A stretch of 64,000 nt of DNA. Origin: DASQPR01 sp963727415 (GTDB lineage: Bacteria; Actinomycetota; Actinomycetes; Mycobacteriales; Micromonosporaceae). Positions within the stretch are counted from its first letter, which is position 1. Each line of letters begins with the position of its first letter. A model generated the notes under the pieces. That model made no database searches and was not told the DNA's origin. It saw nothing but the letters and a program-made list of their open reading frames with translations. This document shows positions 45,594 through 55,836 of the stretch, piece by piece. The stretch lies in NCBI GenBank assembly GCA_963727415.1, contig CAVSGF010000003.1, positions 558,001 to 622,000 of the forward strand, given 5' to 3'. The position numbers were made by a program, and so were the translations under genes.

Positions 45594-46051
45594 CGGATGA
45601 CCTGCCGGAAGGTGTCGTAGTGATCGTCGGTGTAGTAGATGTCGCCATCCTCGCCCGCGATCAGGCGGCGTGCACCCCGGTCAGGCGAACCTGGGGTTGG
45701 AACGGTGTACTCGTGGTAATAACCCCGAGGCCGCTCCGGCAGCCGGCCCTCGTTATTACCGAAGATCGTGTTGTCCTGCTTGTACCAGAACGGTCCGCCC
45801 TTGTCGATCAGCACCAGCGTGCCGCGCGCCTCCGGCGGCAGATCGGCGACCGTTACCGTCGGCAGGCCCGAACTCGGCGTGGCGACGGTGGTGGCACGCG
45901 GCGCGTTCAGGGTCGCCGGTGGCTGGTACGAGCAGCGCGCGAAACCCAAGGCCAGGAGCAGCAGCGTCACGACGATGCCCGCGGCCAGCAGCAGGGAATG
46001 GTGCGACACGGACGACAGCGACCATCGCCTGGGCCTGTTGCCCTCGCTCAC
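45590..46051 (-). CDS. Barnase/RNase Sa-type guanyl ribonuclease, membrane-tethered or secreted
   Basis: 153 aa from GTG 46051. An N-terminal helix (LLLAAGIVVTLLLLALGF, then ARCS) targets it outward, then a 90-residue RNase core: VTVADLPPEARGTLVLIDKGGPFWYKQDNTIFGNNEGRLPER, with catalytic Glu in YYHEYTVPTPG, Arg in ARRLI and His in TDDHYDTFRQV, in the order expected for microbial guanyl RNases. Starts inside the crtYd stop and is followed immediately by its barstar. Extracellular RNase with cytoplasmic inhibitor, possibly a competition or scavenging enzyme. Confidence 0.9.
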   Translation of the reverse strand: MSEGNRPRRWSLSSVSHHSLLLAAGIVVTLLLLALGFARCSYQPPATLNAPRATTVATPSSGLPTVTVADLPPEARGTLVLIDKGGPFWYKQDNTIFGNNEGRLPERPRGYYHEYTVPTPGSPDRGARRLIAGEDGDIYYTDDHYDTFRQVIR

Positions 46052-46359
46052 CGCGCCTCCCTATCGATGCCGCGCCGGCCCAGCCACACCCAGATCGACA
46101 GCGTGGTCAGGACCAGGGCGAACCCGAACCCGATGTCTTCGGCCGGCGCGTGGACGACGCGCCATCCTATGATCGCCGACGGTGCGTAGCGCACGATGCC
46201 CCGTCCGGTTAGGACGCCGTTGGCGGCCAGCTGAAAGATCAAGATGATCGGGTACGTGCACCAGAAGACCCCGCGGGTGACCAGGCGCGTCCGCAGCACC
46301 AGCAGATCCACCGCAAGCGAAGCGGCGAGCGCGATGAGCACGGCGGCGGTGTATGTCAT
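46048..46359 (-). CDS. crtYd: Lycopene cyclase subunit (CrtYd-type)
   Basis: 103-aa membrane protein, three hydrophobic helices, with the conserved PAEDIGFGF segment after IIGWRVVHA. One half of the heterodimeric lycopene cyclase of actinobacteria that forms the end rings of beta- or epsilon-carotenoids. ATG 46359 overlaps the stop of crtYc; its own stop overlaps the RNase start. No phytoene synthase or desaturase is in the window. Confidence 0.85.
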   Translation of the reverse strand: MTYTAAVLIALAASLAVDLLVLRTRLVTRGVFWCTYPIILIFQLAANGVLTGRGIVRYAPSAIIGWRVVHAPAEDIGFGFALVLTTLSIWVWLGRRGIDREAR

Positions 46360-46700
46360 GGGCGACGCTCCGGCGGCTCATCGCCGGCCGGCCAGCGAAG
46401 GACCGAGCGGACCGCCTCGAACCCCAGTATTGAGCAGAACGGCACCACCAGGAAGAACAGCAGTTCGTCAAGCGGCAAGCCGCCGGGCAGGGTGACCGGC
46501 AGCATCTGCGTCCGGTCGTAGAACCAGTGGCCCGCCGCGATGGCGGCGACGTCCCAGGCCGAGAAGACGACCGCCACGATCAGCAGCGTAAGGCCGAGCC
46601 GGCGCCATCGGCGGATCACGGCGACGTGCAGTACCGGTTCCAGCCAGATGGCACCGGCGAGGCATGCGGCCAGCACGCCGACGTACGTGAGATGCCGCAT
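46356..46700 (-). CDS. crtYc: Lycopene cyclase subunit (CrtYc-type)
   Basis: 114 aa from ATG 46700 (AGGCGGG upstream; the GTG 21 nt earlier is less likely). Three helices, beginning HLTYVGVLAACLAGAIWLEP, with WDVAAIAAGHWFYD and the active-site segment LPLDELLFFLVVPFCSILGFEAVR. Partner of the crtYd gene that follows. First gene of a four-gene run crtYc-crtYd-RNase-barstar joined by 4-nt overlaps. Confidence 0.85.
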   Translation of the reverse strand: MRHLTYVGVLAACLAGAIWLEPVLHVAVIRRWRRLGLTLLIVAVVFSAWDVAAIAAGHWFYDRTQMLPVTLPGGLPLDELLFFLVVPFCSILGFEAVRSVLRWPAGDEPPERRP

Positions 46701-46801
46701 TCCGCCCCGCCTCGTGGTCACCGGACCGGCCCGTTCGGGCCGCCGCGCGAGGCAACGCTACCGGCGGCCGGTCCGGGCACGACCGAAGGCCCGGCCCGGG
46801 C

Positions 46802-47164
46802 TCAGAAGCCGAGCGCCTGCGCGCGCCGTTTCACCTCGGTGGCGCCCGGTCCACCGAGCGCGGTCGCCGGGGTACCGGGCAGCGACGGATCCTCGGTGTA
46901 CAGCCACCGCAGCGCCTCTTCGTCGTTGTACCCAGAGTCATGCAGCAGGTTCAGCACGCCGGGAAGGTGCTTGCGGACGTTGGCATTCGCGACTAGCTCG
47001 GCCGGAACTCGAAGGACCCCGTCCTGCCGGACGGCGATGAGCGCGTGCTCGCGCAGCATCTGGTGCACCTTGGTGACCTTGAGATCAAGCATCTCGGCGA
47101 CGTCTGGCAGGGCCAGCCACCCGGCCGGCTCGACGATCGACGCCGCGGCGTTCGGATTACTCAC
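46802..47164 (-). CDS. Rv2175c-like DNA-binding protein
   Basis: 120 aa from GTG 47164 (GGAG upstream). N-terminal winged-HTH: GWLALPDVAEMLDLKVTKVHQMLREHALIAVRQDGVLRVPAELV, then LPGVLNLLHDSGYNDEEALRWLYTEDPSLPGTPATAL. Mycobacterial Rv2175c is a DNA-binding substrate of kinase PknL. Here the PASTA kinase gene lies 0.85 kb away, so regulation by phosphorylation is plausible. Divergent from the membrane-protein gene at 47232. Confidence 0.88.
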   Translation of the reverse strand: MSNPNAAASIVEPAGWLALPDVAEMLDLKVTKVHQMLREHALIAVRQDGVLRVPAELVANANVRKHLPGVLNLLHDSGYNDEEALRWLYTEDPSLPGTPATALGGPGATEVKRRAQALGF

Positions 47165-47231
47165 CGCTCCACGATGCCATGCCGAGCGCTGGCCACACCA
47201 CGAGACGTCGCAAACCACTACCGTTTCGTCG

Positions 47232-47750
47232 ATGAGCACCGATAACCCGATCGACACCGGGGCCGCCGAGCCGGACGCGTGGTCCCGCCAGAGTGAGGCG
47301 ACGATCATCGCGGGCGCCTTCGCACAATCCGAACCGGCTGCCGGTGCCACCGGGACGGGGGCGACAGGGGCCATAGCGGCCGACCCGGCCGGGGGTACCA
47401 GCGAATGGTCCGCCCTCACCTCCGGGCCGGCGCTGGCCCTGGCGGCGTTCGTCTTCGCCGCCGCGCAGGCGTTCGGCGGGTTCGTGGCCGTCCAGGCAGC
47501 GTCCCTGCTCCCAAGCGCGGCGGACAGCCCGGCCAACCACGTCCAGGTAATCGCGGTGATCAGCATGGGGCTGGCCGGCGCCAGCGGCCTGCTTGGCTGG
47601 GTTGCGATCCGGCGCAACGCCGCCGAGGCCGGGCCGCGGTGGGCCGGATTTGTAGCCGGAGCCGCCACCGTCATGTCGATCCTGGTCGTGCTTCAGTCCG
47701 CGCTGCTGCTGATGCTGACGATGCTGGCACCTGTCAGTCCACCGAGCTAA
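47232..47750 (+). CDS. Membrane protein, three helices
   Basis: 172 aa from ATG 47232. A disordered Ala/Gly-rich N-terminal 60 residues, then hydrophobic helices at about 70-93, 104-122 and 135-163. No family motif recognised. Divergent from the Rv2175c-like gene with a 67-bp gap; the next gene on this strand is the PASTA kinase. Confidence 0.7.
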   Translation: MSTDNPIDTGAAEPDAWSRQSEATIIAGAFAQSEPAAGATGTGATGAIAADPAGGTSEWSALTSGPALALAAFVFAAAQAFGGFVAVQAASLLPSAADSPANHVQVIAVISMGLAGASGLLGWVAIRRNAAEAGPRWAGFVAGAATVMSILVVLQSALLLMLTMLAPVSPPS

Positions 47751-47799
47751 CCGGCTTTTTCGCCAAGGGGCGGGCACATCTTCGGAAGGGACAGGCACG

Positions 47800-48000
47800 T
47801 TGATATCTACCCAGGCCAGCACCGTGAGATGGGAGCAGAGCGCCGAGCCACCGCGGAGCCTGACTCCGGGGCCGTCCACAGCGCCGAAGCCGGGCCCGCT
47901 TGCTAGCCCGCAGCCGGCGCCCGGCCTGGGCGGCGTCCCAGAATCGCCCAGTATGCCGCCAAGCCCCAGTGTGTCGACGTCGAGCCCTGCCGACGCCTAG
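47800..48000 (+). CDS. Possible small Pro/Ser-rich protein upstream of kinase
   Basis: 66-codon frame from TTG 47800, preceded by GGAAGG, ending 11 bp before the kinase ATG. Composition is Pro/Ser-rich (PGPSTAPKPGPLASPQPAPG) with no fold signature. Could be a real short coupled gene, or merely untranslated leader of the kinase transcript. Confidence 0.3.
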   Translation: MISTQASTVRWEQSAEPPRSLTPGPSTAPKPGPLASPQPAPGLGGVPESPSMPPSPSVSTSSPADA

Positions 48001-48011
48001 ACTGCCTGCCG

Positions 48012-50051
<2,040 letters not shown>

Positions 50052-50056
50052 TCGCA

Positions 50057-50935
50057 ATGGACCGCCCGCTCGGCGCGCACGCGCCGACAGCTGGTGGGCT
50101 GGCGCGCGCGGCGGTGCCGTACCTGGACGCGGCCGGCGCGGAGGCGGTGCAGGTGTTCGTCGGCAACCCGCGAGGGTGGGCACTGTCGGCTGGTGATCCG
50201 GAACAGGACGCCGAGTTCGCCAAGGCGTGCGCCGGCCGCGGGATTCCCACCTTCGTGCACGCTTCGCTGCTGGTGAACCTGGGGTCGCCGACCGAGGCCA
50301 CGGTGGCCAACTCAGCACGGACCCTCGCCCACTCGGTAGCGCGGGGTGCCGCGATCGGCGCCTCCGGGGTGGTGTTCCACGCCGGCAGCTCAGTCGATGA
50401 GGCGCACGCGCCCGCGGCCTTCCGGCAGGTCCGCGATGCGCTCGGGCCGATCCTCGACCGGGCCATGGAAAGCGGTGGCCCCCGGCTGCTGGTGGAACCG
50501 AGCGCGGGCGGCGGTCGCTCGATGGCGGCCCGGGTAGAGCAGCTCGCCGCGTACTTCGCCGCCGTCGACGCCCACCCATGGCTGGGCGTCTGCTTCGACA
50601 CCTGCCACGCGTGGGCGGCCGGCCACGACCTGGCCGAGCCGGGTGGCATGTCGAGGACTCTGGACGCGCTCGTCGCCACATGCGGGGTGGGCCGCCTGCG
50701 GCTGGTACATGTCAATGACTCGAAGGATCCGTGCGGCTCGCTTCGCGACCGGCATGAGAACATCGGCGCCGGGCAGATCGGCCAGGAGCCGTTCGCTGAG
50801 CTGTTCACGCACGCCGCCACCGCGGGCGTACCGATGATCGTGGAAACGCCGAGCACCGGCTCGGCGGGCCATGCCGCTGACATCGCCGTCCTGGCCCGCC
50901 TGCGCGCCCGGACGAGCCCGCCAACCAAGGCGTGA
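50057..50935 (+). CDS. nfo: Endonuclease IV (AP endonuclease)
   Basis: Base-excision-repair nuclease. 292 aa from ATG 50057, 5 bp after the kinase stop (GTG 50036 would overlap it). Zinc-site motifs: VFHAGS, LLVEPSAGGGRSM, GVCFDTCHAWAAGHDL, RLVHVNDSKDPCGSLRDRHENIGAGQIG and MIVETPS, matching the three-metal TIM-barrel family. Shares a transcript with the kinase by spacing. Confidence 0.92.
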   Translation: MDRPLGAHAPTAGGLARAAVPYLDAAGAEAVQVFVGNPRGWALSAGDPEQDAEFAKACAGRGIPTFVHASLLVNLGSPTEATVANSARTLAHSVARGAAIGASGVVFHAGSSVDEAHAPAAFRQVRDALGPILDRAMESGGPRLLVEPSAGGGRSMAARVEQLAAYFAAVDAHPWLGVCFDTCHAWAAGHDLAEPGGMSRTLDALVATCGVGRLRLVHVNDSKDPCGSLRDRHENIGAGQIGQEPFAELFTHAATAGVPMIVETPSTGSAGHAADIAVLARLRARTSPPTKA

Positions 50936-51045
50936 GCTGCGAATACGCCATCTTGGCGCGCCGGTGAGACCGGTCACAGCGGGCTTGCGGATGACGCCAA
51001 GTTAGGCGACCCTTACTGAGATAGGTCCGAGCAAGGGAGCCGCCG

Positions 51046-51231
51046 GTGTACGCCTGCATCTGCGAGCGGATCACTGAGTGTGAGGTTCGCGCCGCCATTC
51101 AATGCGGCGCCCGCACTGAGGAGTCCGTCGGAGCCGCGTGCGGTGCGGGTACCGGTTGTGGTACCTGCCTGGACCGGATCTGCGAGTTGATCGACGAGGA
51201 GACCGCGGTGGAGCTGGCGCCGGCCGCGTAA
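51046..51231 (+). CDS. bfd: Bacterioferritin-associated ferredoxin
   Basis: 61-aa [2Fe-2S] protein that reduces and releases iron from bacterioferritin. Four-cysteine pattern: CICERITECEVRAAIQCG ... CGTCLDRICELID (Cys at 4, 6, 37-40 region). GTG 51046 follows AAGGGAGCCGCCG. Upstream, TTAGGCGACCCTTACTGA (51002-51019) weakly resembles an iron-box, so iron control is possible but unproven. The bacterioferritin gene follows 255 bp later, with a repeat tract between. Confidence 0.9.
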   Translation: MYACICERITECEVRAAIQCGARTEESVGAACGAGTGCGTCLDRICELIDEETAVELAPAA

Positions 51232-51389
51232 CCACTCCCGGCCGGCCCACCTAACCTTTCGGACGGATTGCGTGGCGATCGCATGTTTCCATCGACTTTG
51301 TGCTTATGCTGCGATTGGACCGATTCGGTAGCGCTGTGCTGGTGAGCGCTGTGTCAGCCGACGTCGACGCGGCCGGTCGCGTCCGGCGT

Positions 51390-51474
51390 TTTGACCGGCA
51401 GGGGTTTGACCGGCAGGTTTCGGGTCGGCAGGTTTCGGTCGGCAGGTTTCGGTCGGCAGGTTTCGATGGGTAGG
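51390..51474. repeat. Tandem 13-15-bp repeats upstream of bacterioferritin
   Basis: About six imperfect copies: early ones read TTTGACCGGCAGG, later ones TTTCGGTCGGCAGG (two identical), the last TTTCGATGGGTAGG. The tract ends just before the bfr ribosome site GGTGAGG. It could alter promoter spacing or mRNA 5' structure. The units are not CRISPR repeats: no spacers. Confidence 0.75.
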
Positions 51475-51486
51475 TGAGGCAGGCCG

Positions 51487-51969
51487 ATGCAGGGCGACGC
51501 GCGGGTCATCGAGTTCCTGAACGAGCAACTGACCGCGGAACTGACCGCGATCAACCAGTACTTCCTGCACGCCAAGATGCAGGAGAACTGGGGGCACTCG
51601 GCGCTGGCCGCGCACACTCGCGCCGAGTCCCTCGATGAGATGCGCCATGCCGAGATCCTTACCGACCGGATCCTCTTTCTCGAAGGCCTTCCGAACTATC
51701 AGAAGCTGTCGCCGTTACGGATCGGCGAGACCGTGCCGGAGCAGTTCAAATGCGACATGAAGATCGAGGTGGAGGCGGTCGACCGGCTCCGGCGTGGCGC
51801 CGAATACATGCGGTCGATCGGTGACATCACCTCGGCCAAGCTGTTCGAGGACATCCTCGCCGACGAGGAAGACCACATCGACTACCTGGAAACCCAGCTG
51901 GAACTGATCGACAAGCTGGGCGATCCCCGGTACCTGCTGACCGTGACGGAGCACCCCCAGGCCGGCTAA
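51487..51969 (+). CDS. bfr: Bacterioferritin
   Basis: Iron-storage 24-mer subunit, 160 aa from ATG 51487. Ferroxidase ligands Glu18, Glu51, His54 and the later Glu/His in EVEAVDRL and DEEDHIDYLE are present; heme ligand Met52 is in LDEMRHAEI. GGTGAGG upstream sits at the end of the tandem repeats. Works with the adjacent bfd product. Confidence 0.95.
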   Translation: MQGDARVIEFLNEQLTAELTAINQYFLHAKMQENWGHSALAAHTRAESLDEMRHAEILTDRILFLEGLPNYQKLSPLRIGETVPEQFKCDMKIEVEAVDRLRRGAEYMRSIGDITSAKLFEDILADEEDHIDYLETQLELIDKLGDPRYLLTVTEHPQAG

Positions 51970-52117
51970 CCGCAGGTCCCAGTCCTGACGGCGGATCCGT
52001 TCCAGCGACAGCGGATCCGCCGTCACCTGTTCGCGGTTCATCCTCCGTGGACCATATGCGGAACGCGCCGCGAGCCGGGCGTGCACGCGCCAGGCTGGCC
52101 GACTAGTCTCGCTCGCC

Positions 52118-53740
52118 ATGGGCCGCTTGTCTCGACGTGACGTGCTGCGCCTCGCCGGCAGCGTCGGTGCCGCCGGTGTCCTGGCAGCCTGCGGGAAGCA
52201 CCACACGCCCACGGCCGCGCCGACACCGAGCCCGGATCCGTCGTCACCATCCCCGCCGTCACGGTCGCCGTCGCTGTCTACCGGCCCTACTACGGTGGCG
52301 CCGTCCGAAACCCCGCTGCCGTCTGCGCCGCCCTGGTCCGATCTGGCCCGCAATATGCACGGCGCGGTACTGCAGCCCACCGACGCGGCATACCCGGCCG
52401 CGGCCCGGCTCTACAACCCACGGTTCGACGCCGCCGCGCACCCGACAGCAATCGCCCGGTGCGCCACCGACGCCGACGTGGCAGCCGCGATCTCGTTCGC
52501 GGCCACGCACCGATACCCGTTTGTGCTCCGCTCCGGCGGCCACTCGTATGCCGGCTGGTCCACCACTCCCGGACTGGTCGTGGACGTCTCCGAGCTGAAC
52601 TCGGTGGTCGTCGACCCGGCCAGCAAGACCGCTCGGATCGGGGCCGGGGCCAAGCTCGCCACCGTCTACGCCGCGCTCGCCGCCAAGGGTGTGGCGCTGG
52701 CCGCCGGATCCTGCCCGACCGTCGGTATCGCCGGTCTGGCGCAGGGCGGCGGGGTCGGCGTGCTGACCCGCGCGTACGGTCTCACGTGCGACGCGGTCCG
52801 CGCCGTCGACGTGGTGACCGCCGACGGGAAGCCCCGCCAGGCGAATTCCAGCAAGGACAGTGATCTGTTCTGGGCGCTCCGTGGTGGCGGTGGTGGCAGC
52901 TTTGGCGCGGTCACCGCCTTTACCGTCGCGGTCAGGCCGGCGCCGACCGTGCACACGTTCTATTACGCCTGGCCGTTCGAGCAGGCCAACCTGATGCTGG
53001 CGACCTGGCAGGACTGGATCGGCGGAGCCGACCGGCGCATCACGTCGACCTGCAAGCTGCTGAGCGATCCCGGCTCGGCGAGCCAGACCGCCCTGGTCGC
53101 CGGCACCTGGATCGGCGCGGCCAAGGATCTGGACAAGCAGGTCGAGCCGCTGCTGTCCAAGCTGCCCAAGCCGGCGACCACCTCGGTGCACTCGCACACC
53201 TACGCCGAGGCGATGTTCCTGGAGGCCGGCTGCTCCGGTACCGACGCGGCCAGTTGCCTGGCCAGCGCCCTGAGCCCGACCAACAGGCAGGCGTTCGCCG
53301 CCACCTCGTCGGTGCTCTACGGCAAGCTCAACGCGCTGGCGATCAAGACCACGGTGGACAACGCCAGCGCCGCGATGAACCTGACCGGGCTCATCGAAGG
53401 TGGCGTGTCGTTCGACGCACTCGGCGGTGCGGTGCTCGACCAGGACACATCCGCGACCGCGTTCGGGCACCGGGACGCTACGGCTATCGTTCAGTACACG
53501 GCAACATACGGAACCGGCATGCAGCCGACAGCCTATGACGGATACGTCCGGACGTTCCGTAACACCATGGCTCTGTGGATGGGAAACGGCGCGTACGTCA
53601 ACTATGCCGATCCCACTATCACCGACTACGGCGACGCCTACTGGGGTGCGAACTATCCGCGGCTCCAGCAGATCAAGAGGCAGTACGACCCGGACCAACT
53701 GTTCACCTTTCCCCAGGCGGTCCGGCCGCCTGCGATCTAG
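52118..53740 (+). CDS. Secreted FAD-linked oxidase (BBE-like), Tat lipoprotein
   Basis: 540 aa from ATG 52118. Twin-arginine signal RRDVLRLAGSVGAAGVLAAC makes Cys25 a lipobox; a Pro/Ser spacer follows. FAD PCMH domain: His142 in RSGGHSYAG and Cys199 in GSCPTVGIAGLAQGGG are positioned for bicovalent FAD, then FWALRGGGGGSFGAVTAFT. The C-terminal BBE segment has YVNYADPTI ... YWGANYPRLQQIKRQYDPDQLF. Such oxidases use sugars, oligosaccharides or alkaloid-like substrates; adjacent genes give no clue. Confidence 0.9.
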   Translation: MGRLSRRDVLRLAGSVGAAGVLAACGKHHTPTAAPTPSPDPSSPSPPSRSPSLSTGPTTVAPSETPLPSAPPWSDLARNMHGAVLQPTDAAYPAAARLYNPRFDAAAHPTAIARCATDADVAAAISFAATHRYPFVLRSGGHSYAGWSTTPGLVVDVSELNSVVVDPASKTARIGAGAKLATVYAALAAKGVALAAGSCPTVGIAGLAQGGGVGVLTRAYGLTCDAVRAVDVVTADGKPRQANSSKDSDLFWALRGGGGGSFGAVTAFTVAVRPAPTVHTFYYAWPFEQANLMLATWQDWIGGADRRITSTCKLLSDPGSASQTALVAGTWIGAAKDLDKQVEPLLSKLPKPATTSVHSHTYAEAMFLEAGCSGTDAASCLASALSPTNRQAFAATSSVLYGKLNALAIKTTVDNASAAMNLTGLIEGGVSFDALGGAVLDQDTSATAFGHRDATAIVQYTATYGTGMQPTAYDGYVRTFRNTMALWMGNGAYVNYADPTITDYGDAYWGANYPRLQQIKRQYDPDQLFTFPQAVRPPAI

Positions 53741-53801
53741 ATCGGCTGTCAGGCCTGCTCAGCGGTCCGGATCCTGGCTCACATGGGCCGGTGTCATACC
53801 G

Positions 53802-53969
53802 GTGGATTACCGTCGCCTTGTGGACTCGTGGGACGATGCCAAACCGCCCCGGCCCGGGTGGGGCTGCGCGGTGGCCGCCATCGTCGGAAGTGTCGCCACC
53901 GTCATCGCCATCGTGATCATGGTGAAGTTCCTGGCCGGCCTGATCGATCCTGGCGACCTCTCACCATGA
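53802..53969 (+). CDS. Small single-helix membrane protein
   Basis: 55 aa from GTG 53802: a charged N-terminus (VDYRRLVDSWDDAKPPRPGWG) and one helix (CAVAAIVGSVATVIAIVIMVKFLAGLI). No strong ribosome site. Sits between the FAD oxidase and a GNAT gene; too short for family assignment. Confidence 0.45.
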   Translation: MDYRRLVDSWDDAKPPRPGWGCAVAAIVGSVATVIAIVIMVKFLAGLIDPGDLSP

Positions 53970-54000
53970 CAGCGCCGATCATCTTGACCCGCACACCGTC

Positions 54001-54642
54001 ATGACCGGCTCACCCGGCCGGCGCCGGCACGACTCCGGCACCCTCGACCCCGGCACCCTCGACCCCGGCACCCTGGATATCCGCCCGGTCGGTCCGGCCC
54101 AGTGGGCGGACGTGGCGGCACTCTTTGGCCCCAACGGCGCCATCTCTGGCTGCTGGTGCATGTGGTGGCGGGTCTCGGCGAGCCAATGGGCGGCCGGAAA
54201 CGACGCGAACCGTGCCGCCTTCGGCCAGGAGGTCGGATCCGGTGCGCCGGTCGGCGTGCTGGCGTACCTGAACGCCGAACCGGTCGGCTGGTGCGCGGTG
54301 GCGCCGCGCCCGGCGTACCCCCGGATCTTGCGGTCGCCGCACCTGAAACCGACCGACCCGGACGAGGCCGGCGTCTGGTCGGTCACCTGCTTCTTCGTCA
54401 AGCGGGGACACCGCCGGCGCGGCATCAGCGGCGCGCTGCTGGACGCGGCGGTGGCCTATGCCCGGCGGATGGGTGCCGCCACCGTCGAGGGCTACCCGGT
54501 CGACAACCGGAGCAACCCGGGAGGTGACGTGTTCACCGGCACCGTGACGCTGTTCGAGAGGGCCGGATTCATCGAGCACGCGGCACGCGGCGGCCGGCGG
54601 GTGGTAATGCGGCGAACCCTCGACCGGCGATCCGGCGGCTAG
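54001..54642 (+). CDS. GNAT-family N-acetyltransferase
   Basis: 213 aa from ATG 54001. N-terminus carries GTLDPGTLDPGTLD, a small tandem repeat at 54038-54077 of five residues. GNAT core: VGWCAVAPRPAYPRI, then VWSVTCFFVKRGHRRRGISGALLDAAVAYARRMGAATVEGYPV and TLFERAGF. Substrate not inferable. ATG downstream of the repeat is absent, so the repeat is probably part of the protein. Confidence 0.85.
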   Translation: MTGSPGRRRHDSGTLDPGTLDPGTLDIRPVGPAQWADVAALFGPNGAISGCWCMWWRVSASQWAAGNDANRAAFGQEVGSGAPVGVLAYLNAEPVGWCAVAPRPAYPRILRSPHLKPTDPDEAGVWSVTCFFVKRGHRRRGISGALLDAAVAYARRMGAATVEGYPVDNRSNPGGDVFTGTVTLFERAGFIEHAARGGRRVVMRRTLDRRSGG

Positions 54643-54655
54643 CCGTCGGCCGCCG

Positions 54656-55702
54656 TCAGGCCGAATCCCTGGCCACCAGGGTCGGGTCGAAGATCACCGA
54701 GGTCACCCGCTGCTCGCGCGACTCGATCCGGCCGATCAGCAGGCGGGCCATCTCGGCCGCCATGTCCTCCACCGGCTGGCGGACCGTGGTCAGCTGCGGC
54801 CGGCTGGCCAGTGCCGCGCTGGAATCGTCGAACCCCACGACGGCGATGTCGTCCGGTACCCGCTTACCGTTCTCCCGCAGCACCAGCACCGCACCCTGAG
54901 CCATCAGGTCATTGGCGACGAAAACCCCGTCGATGTCCGGCTCGTCATCAAGTAGCAGCAGCATGCCGGACTCACCGGCATCCTGGGTGAAGTTGCCCTC
55001 GACGGCCGGCACGAACGGCTGCCCGTGGCGTGCCATCGCGTCGCGGAAACCGCTCAGACGATCGGCGCCGGCCGGGGTGTGCAGCGGTCCGCAGATGGTG
55101 GCCACGCGGTTGCAGCCGCGCTGCACCAGGTGGTTCGCGGCCAGCGCGGCCCCGGCTCGCTCGTCGACGTCGACGTAGCTGATCGCGAGCGATTCGGCCG
55201 GCCGGCCGAACAGCACCACCGCCACCCCGGCCTCGGTCAGCAGTCGCGGCAGCGGATCGTTGTCGTTGACCGAGATGAGGATGACGCCGTCGATGTCGCC
55301 CTGCCGCAGCGAGGTCAGCAACTTGGCACGCGAATCGGCACCGTTGACCCGCAACAGGATCAGATGCACGCCCCGCTCCCCCAACTCGGCCAGCGCGCCG
55401 CTGGCGATCCGGCCGAAGAACGGGTCGGTGAAAGCCCGGCCGAGGAACGGATCATCGAACGAGGTGTGATCGGGCGCGGACACCACCAGCGCCACCGACC
55501 AGGTCCGGCCGGTGACCAGGCTGCGGGCCGCCCGATTGGGCACGTAACCGGTCTCGGTAATGGCACGATTGACGATCTCGGTGATCTCGGGATCGACGTT
55601 ACGGACGCCGTTGATGACCCGCGAAACCGTCGCTCGCGACACACCGGCTGCCCGGGCCACGTGCTCCAACGTCGGGGGCCGTGACGCAGAGTCAGTGGTC
55701 AT
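54656..55702 (-). CDS. LacI-family sugar repressor
   Basis: 348 aa from ATG 55702. HTH: PTLEHVARAAGVSRATVSRVINGVRNVDPEITEIVNRAITETGYVPNRAARSLVTGRT; sugar-binding periplasmic-like core with VDVDERAGAALAANHLVQRG and DDIAVVGFDDSSAALASRPQLTTVRQP. Lies downstream of the large glycosidase and near GH1. Its promoter contains an operator like those in the glycosidase control region, and TATAAA 5 nt before ATG implies a leaderless mRNA. It matches CelR-type repressors of beta-glucan or cellobiose genes. Confidence 0.92.
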   Translation of the reverse strand: MTTDSASRPPTLEHVARAAGVSRATVSRVINGVRNVDPEITEIVNRAITETGYVPNRAARSLVTGRTWSVALVVSAPDHTSFDDPFLGRAFTDPFFGRIASGALAELGERGVHLILLRVNGADSRAKLLTSLRQGDIDGVILISVNDNDPLPRLLTEAGVAVVLFGRPAESLAISYVDVDERAGAALAANHLVQRGCNRVATICGPLHTPAGADRLSGFRDAMARHGQPFVPAVEGNFTQDAGESGMLLLLDDEPDIDGVFVANDLMAQGAVLVLRENGKRVPDDIAVVGFDDSSAALASRPQLTTVRQPVEDMAAEMARLLIGRIESREQRVTSVIFDPTLVARDSA

Positions 55703-55723
55703 GAGCCTTTATAGCATGGTGAC

Positions 55724-55737
55724 GGAGAGCGATTTCC
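55724..55737. promoter_or_regulatory. Near-match LacI operator in its own promoter
   Basis: GGAGAGCGATTTCC agrees with the perfect operator GGAGAGCGCTCTCC at 12 of 14 positions. It lies upstream of the lacI -10 element (TATAAA, 55708-55713), within the -35/spacer area, so autorepression is likely. Confidence 0.65.
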
Positions 55738-55799
55738 GACCGTTTCCGGCGACCCGCCGCTTGCCGGGCCGCCACTGACACGGTGGTCCGGTGACCAGG

Positions 55800-55828
55800 C
55801 GGCCCGGGCGCCGTGGGCACCCGGGCCG
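55800..55828. terminator. Hairpin after the glycosidase gene
   Basis: Arms CGGCCCGGGCGCC and GGCACCCGGGCCG pair at 12 of 13 positions with a GTG loop, just past the glycosidase stop (55837). It should separate the glycosidase transcript from the lacI promoter. Confidence 0.7.
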
Positions 55829-55836
55829 CGCGGCAC

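Noticed and set aside
51390..51474. CRISPR array
   Set aside because: Units of 13-15 bp abut directly without spacers, and no cas genes occur in the window.
52259..53698. 479-codon open frame antisense to the FAD oxidase
   Set aside because: Shadow; the plus strand carries the Tat signal and both flavin-attachment residues.
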